A stretch of 64,000 nucleotides of DNA from assembly GCF_001941345.1 (NCBI RefSeq), contig NZ_CP009251.1:1922001-1986000 (forward strand), given 5' to 3'. A model generated the notes under the pieces. The model searched no databases and was not told where the DNA came from. It saw only the letters and a list, made by a program, of their open reading frames with translations. The position numbers were made by a program, and so were the translations under genes. Shown here one piece after another: positions 61,501-64,000 of this stretch. Every line of letters starts with the position of its first letter. Positions within the stretch are counted from its first letter, which is position 1. The stretch is from Corynebacterium stationis (GTDB lineage: Bacteria; Actinomycetota; Actinomycetes; Mycobacteriales; Mycobacteriaceae).

Positions 61501-64000
61501 CTAGAGTTTTTCCATAGGCAGGCCGCCCACGAGCATGAGCCTGACCTTGCCTGCGGAACCAAAGTCGATGGTTACAGTCGATCGCAGACCTGAACCATCG
61601 GCAGCGATGACTGTGCCCAGGCCATATTTGGCGTGGTTGACGCGGTCGCCTACAACTAAATCCAAATTCTTGTTCTTGGACATCGAGCTTTCCGAAGCCT
61701 TAGAAGAGCGAGTTCGCTGCGAAGGGGATGTCGCGGCGGAGCGTGAACTACGGCCCCACCCGGACCAGCTCGAGTCATAAGAACGACCGTAAGAATAGGA
61801 ATCATCGTAGTCCCATGCAGAGCCCATTGAGCTTTGCGGTTCTTCACGGCGCCAGTCGATGAGATCCTCTGGGATCTCGCCGAGGAAGCGGCTGGCCGGA
61901 TTCGTCATGGGGTTGCCCCAGGACGAGCGAAGAATCGCCCGAGTGAGATACAGCTCTTCGCGGGCACGAGTGATTCCCACATACGCCAAGCGGCGTTCCT
62001 CACTGAGCTCCTTCGGGTCACCGAGGGAGCGCATGTGTGGGAACTGTCCCTCCTCCCAACCGGTGAGGAATACAACCGGGAATTCCAAGCCTTTCGCAGT
62101 GTGCAAAGTCATCAGGGTGACCACGCCGGATTCATTTTCAGGAATCTGATCTGCATCAGCAACCAAAGAAACCTTCTCCAAGAAGGCCTGCAGTGAACCC
62201 GGTGCAGCCTCTCCCTCACTAAGTTCAGGGGCAACAACAATATCTGAATCAGATCCGTCAAAGGCCAATTGGTTCGCTGCTTCGGAAGAAAATTCACGTG
62301 CCACCGAAACCAATTCGTTGAGGTTGTCTAAACGCGCTCCATCTTGTGGGTCATTAGATGCTTCCAATTCCGCTTTATAGCCGGTGGCATCCAAAATAGC
62401 GCTGACTAATTCACCCAAGTCTGGCTGTTTAGTGACGTCATTTATCATCGCGGGAATCTGCCCCCGGATTCCAGACATCATGTCATTGAATTTGGTCACC
62501 GCATTTACAGCACGGGTCCCCAACCCTGGGACTTCTCCCTGTTCAGCAAAATAGAGTGCCTTACCAAAGCTGATATTGAGGTTATCGGCATGCGTGGCAA
62601 TCTGCGCCTGAGCCTTATCGCCGATGGCACGCTTAGGCACGTTAATAATCCGGCGCAGACTTACTGAATCATCTGGGTTATCCATGATCCGCAGGTATGC
62701 GATGATGTCACGAATTTCGCGGCGCTCGTAAAACCTGGTTCCGCCAACGACCTTGTACGGAATGCCGGAACGCACAAAGATATCTTCCAAAGCACGCGAA
62801 GCATTATTGGTGCGGTACATGATCGCGATATCGGAATAGTTGCGTCCCTTATCCGCCAAAGCGTCAATTTCCGAGGCGATAAAGCGAGCTTCATCGTGCT
62901 CATTATCGGCGACGTAGCCAATGATCTTCTCACCCTCACCGTGGTCCGTCCACAGGTTTTTCTTACGACGGTTTTCGTTTTGCGCGATCACCGCGTTGGC
63001 GGCACTTAAAATAGTTTGGGTGGAACGGTAGTTTTGCTCGAGCAAGATTGTGCGTGCACCCGGATAGTCACGCTCAAAGTCCTCAATATTGCGGATGGTT
63101 GCACCACGGAAGGCATAAATTGACTGATCTGAATCGCCCACAACACACAGTTCAGGGCTCTTTTCTTGATCATCTCCCACCAATGCGGCAACCAGCGAGT
63201 ACTGCGCGTGGTTGGTGTCCTGGTACTCATCAATAAGCACGTGCTTAAACCTGCGGCGGTAAAAGTCGACCACCTGCGGGTGCTGAACGAAGATACGCAC
63301 GACTTCACCAATAAGGTCATCAAAGTCAACGGCATTAGCAGCTCGCAGGCGGCGCTGATACTCCGCAAAGACCTGCGCCACCGTAAGCGTAAATGGGTTC
63401 TTCGTCTTCTCTGCTTCTGCCAAAGCAGTCTCAGGTGAAGTCAGCTCATTTTTGAGATTAGAGATCTGATTCGCCAACACACGCGAGGTGAACTTCTTGA
63501 TGTCCAGCTGCATGTCTTTAGCAATCATCGTCAACAAGCGGCGGGAGTCATCACCATCATAAATGGTGAAATTCGTATTGAGGCCAGGAACAAGTTGGGC
63601 CTGCTGGCGCAAAATACGCACACAAATCGAGTGGAAAGTAGCCACCCACATGCGCTCAGCAACAGGACCTACCAGTTGGCCGACGCGTTCTTTCATCTCT
63701 GCTGCGGCCTTATTGGTAAAGGTAATAGCTAAAATTTCCCATGGAGCAACTCCCCTATTGCCCATGAGATAAGCAATACGGCGAGTCAGCACCGCGGTCT
63801 TACCAGAGCCCGCACCAGCAATAATTAGCAGTGGCGAACCAGAATGCTCGACGGCTTCAACCTGTTGCGGATTAAGGCCCTCGACAAGCTTTTCGGCCGA
63901 CACATTGACCTGCGGCCGAGCGCGATGCTGCCCTGCGTTGCTTCCGACCGTGCTAAACGGCGAAGGATTAGATAAACCACTGCCTGCCCCACCGAAAGGA
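61501..64000 (-). CDS. pcrA: ATP-dependent DNA helicase PcrA/UvrD, 5' end beyond window edge
   Basis: Superfamily 1A 3'-5' helicase for repair and replication restart. Walker A is IAGAGSGKTAVLTRR and motif II is LIDEYQDTNHAQ. QSIYAFRGA (motif III), LEQNYRST (IV), TLHTAKGLEFPVV (V) and YVGITRARE (VI) all follow. The C-terminal Ser/Trp/Tyr-rich linker and the Tudor-like domain (VGDRVNHAKYGLG) that binds RNA polymerase are present. A GTG at 63903 could start an 800-residue protein. The frame, however, stays open through the window edge with a Gly/Pro/Ser-rich sequence like the N-terminal extension of other corynebacterial PcrA, so I treat the 5' end as missing. Confidence 0.95.
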   Translation of the reverse strand, partial: PFGGAGSGLSNPSPFSTVGSNAGQHRARPQVNVSAEKLVEGLNPQQVEAVEHSGSPLLIIAGAGSGKTAVLTRRIAYLMGNRGVAPWEILAITFTNKAAAEMKERVGQLVGPVAERMWVATFHSICVRILRQQAQLVPGLNTNFTIYDGDDSRRLLTMIAKDMQLDIKKFTSRVLANQISNLKNELTSPETALAEAEKTKNPFTLTVAQVFAEYQRRLRAANAVDFDDLIGEVVRIFVQHPQVVDFYRRRFKHVLIDEYQDTNHAQYSLVAALVGDDQEKSPELCVVGDSDQSIYAFRGATIRNIEDFERDYPGARTILLEQNYRSTQTILSAANAVIAQNENRRKKNLWTDHGEGEKIIGYVADNEHDEARFIASEIDALADKGRNYSDIAIMYRTNNASRALEDIFVRSGIPYKVVGGTRFYERREIRDIIAYLRIMDNPDDSVSLRRIINVPKRAIGDKAQAQIATHADNLNISFGKALYFAEQGEVPGLGTRAVNAVTKFNDMMSGIRGQIPAMINDVTKQPDLGELVSAILDATGYKAELEASNDPQDGARLDNLNELVSVAREFSSEAANQLAFDGSDSDIVVAPELSEGEAAPGSLQAFLEKVSLVADADQIPENESGVVTLMTLHTAKGLEFPVVFLTGWEEGQFPHMRSLGDPKELSEERRLAYVGITRAREELYLTRAILRSSWGNPMTNPASRFLGEIPEDLIDWRREEPQSSMGSAWDYDDSYSYGRSYDSSWSGWGRSSRSAATSPSQRTRSSKASESSMSKNKNLDLVVGDRVNHAKYGLGTVIAADGSGLRSTVTIDFGSAGKVRLMLVGGLPMEKL

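Overview
The window is a 64 kb stretch of chromosome from a Corynebacterium. The evidence is a set of genus-typical genes recognised by sequence: the nitrogen regulator AmtR, the betaine carrier BetP with its basic C-terminal tail, a resuscitation-promoting factor with three DUF348 repeats and a G5 domain, the gephyrin-like division protein Glp with its receptor GlpR, and a protein O-mannosyltransferase. From memory, much of the gene order (rsmA-ispE-ABC-F; betP-rsmI-pmt; galU-glp-GNAT-glpR; rpmE/rpmF against rpmB-rpmG-rpsN-rpsR-amtR; purH-purN) follows C. glutamicum. Moderate GC and the extra genes suggest a relative such as the ammoniagenes/casei/stationis group, but the species is a guess. 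No rRNA, tRNA, CRISPR array or intact insertion sequence was seen.

Layout. 1-8 kb: a nitronate monooxygenase cut by the window edge, peptidyl-tRNA hydrolase, an SDR, release factor 3, a tiny secreted Asp/Trp-rich peptide, a patatin-like lipase, two unknown proteins, a gamma-carbonic anhydrase-like protein and a small membrane protein. 8-11 kb: an MMPL exporter followed by a TetR regulator, with a nested palindrome in front of the exporter that looks like its operator. 11.2-15 kb: genes for UDP-sulfoquinovose synthase (sqdB/SQD1 type) and a SqdX/SQD2-type glycosyltransferase, the complete known dedicated pathway to sulfoquinovosyl diacylglycerol, followed by a two-repeat protein of unknown function. 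This sulfolipid module is the most unexpected content of the window. 15-18 kb: a DUF1648 membrane protein, a 3-hydroxyisobutyryl-CoA hydrolase-like protein, a HAD phosphatase and an ABM-domain protein.

18-19.5 kb is a decay zone: a membrane protein gene broken by a 4-bp duplication and a nonsense codon, a siderophore ABC permease without its N-terminal part, and its ATPase cut off inside the Walker A motif exactly where the sequence merges with a transcription terminator. 19.5-33.5 kb is mostly housekeeping on the minus strand (secreted CAP-like protein, ABC-F, ispE, rsmA, rpf2, tatD, an MFS carrier, metG, betP, rsmI), with a decayed SDR near 28.4 kb. 33.5-39.9 kb: pmt, two SDRs, an MFS carrier, an orphan zinc-finger membrane protein with DoxX, and a 3-methyladenine glycosylase I homolog that lacks the usual active-site glutamate.

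40-49 kb carries glpR, a GNAT, glp, galU, 5-formyl-THF cyclo-ligase, a SAF-domain protein, mscL, a MogA-like protein and an HtrA-like protease. 49.5-51.5 kb is a block of six ribosomal protein genes, all lacking zinc-binding cysteine clusters. 51.6-58.5 kb: a DUF294-like protein, amtR, a heavily decayed L-lactate dehydrogenase (lldD), purH, purN and a DUF6350 membrane protein. 59-64 kb: two secreted M23 peptidases in tandem and pcrA, which runs off the right edge. Many starts have a TANNNT hexamer 6-7 bases upstream and no Shine-Dalgarno sequence, which predicts leaderless mRNAs.
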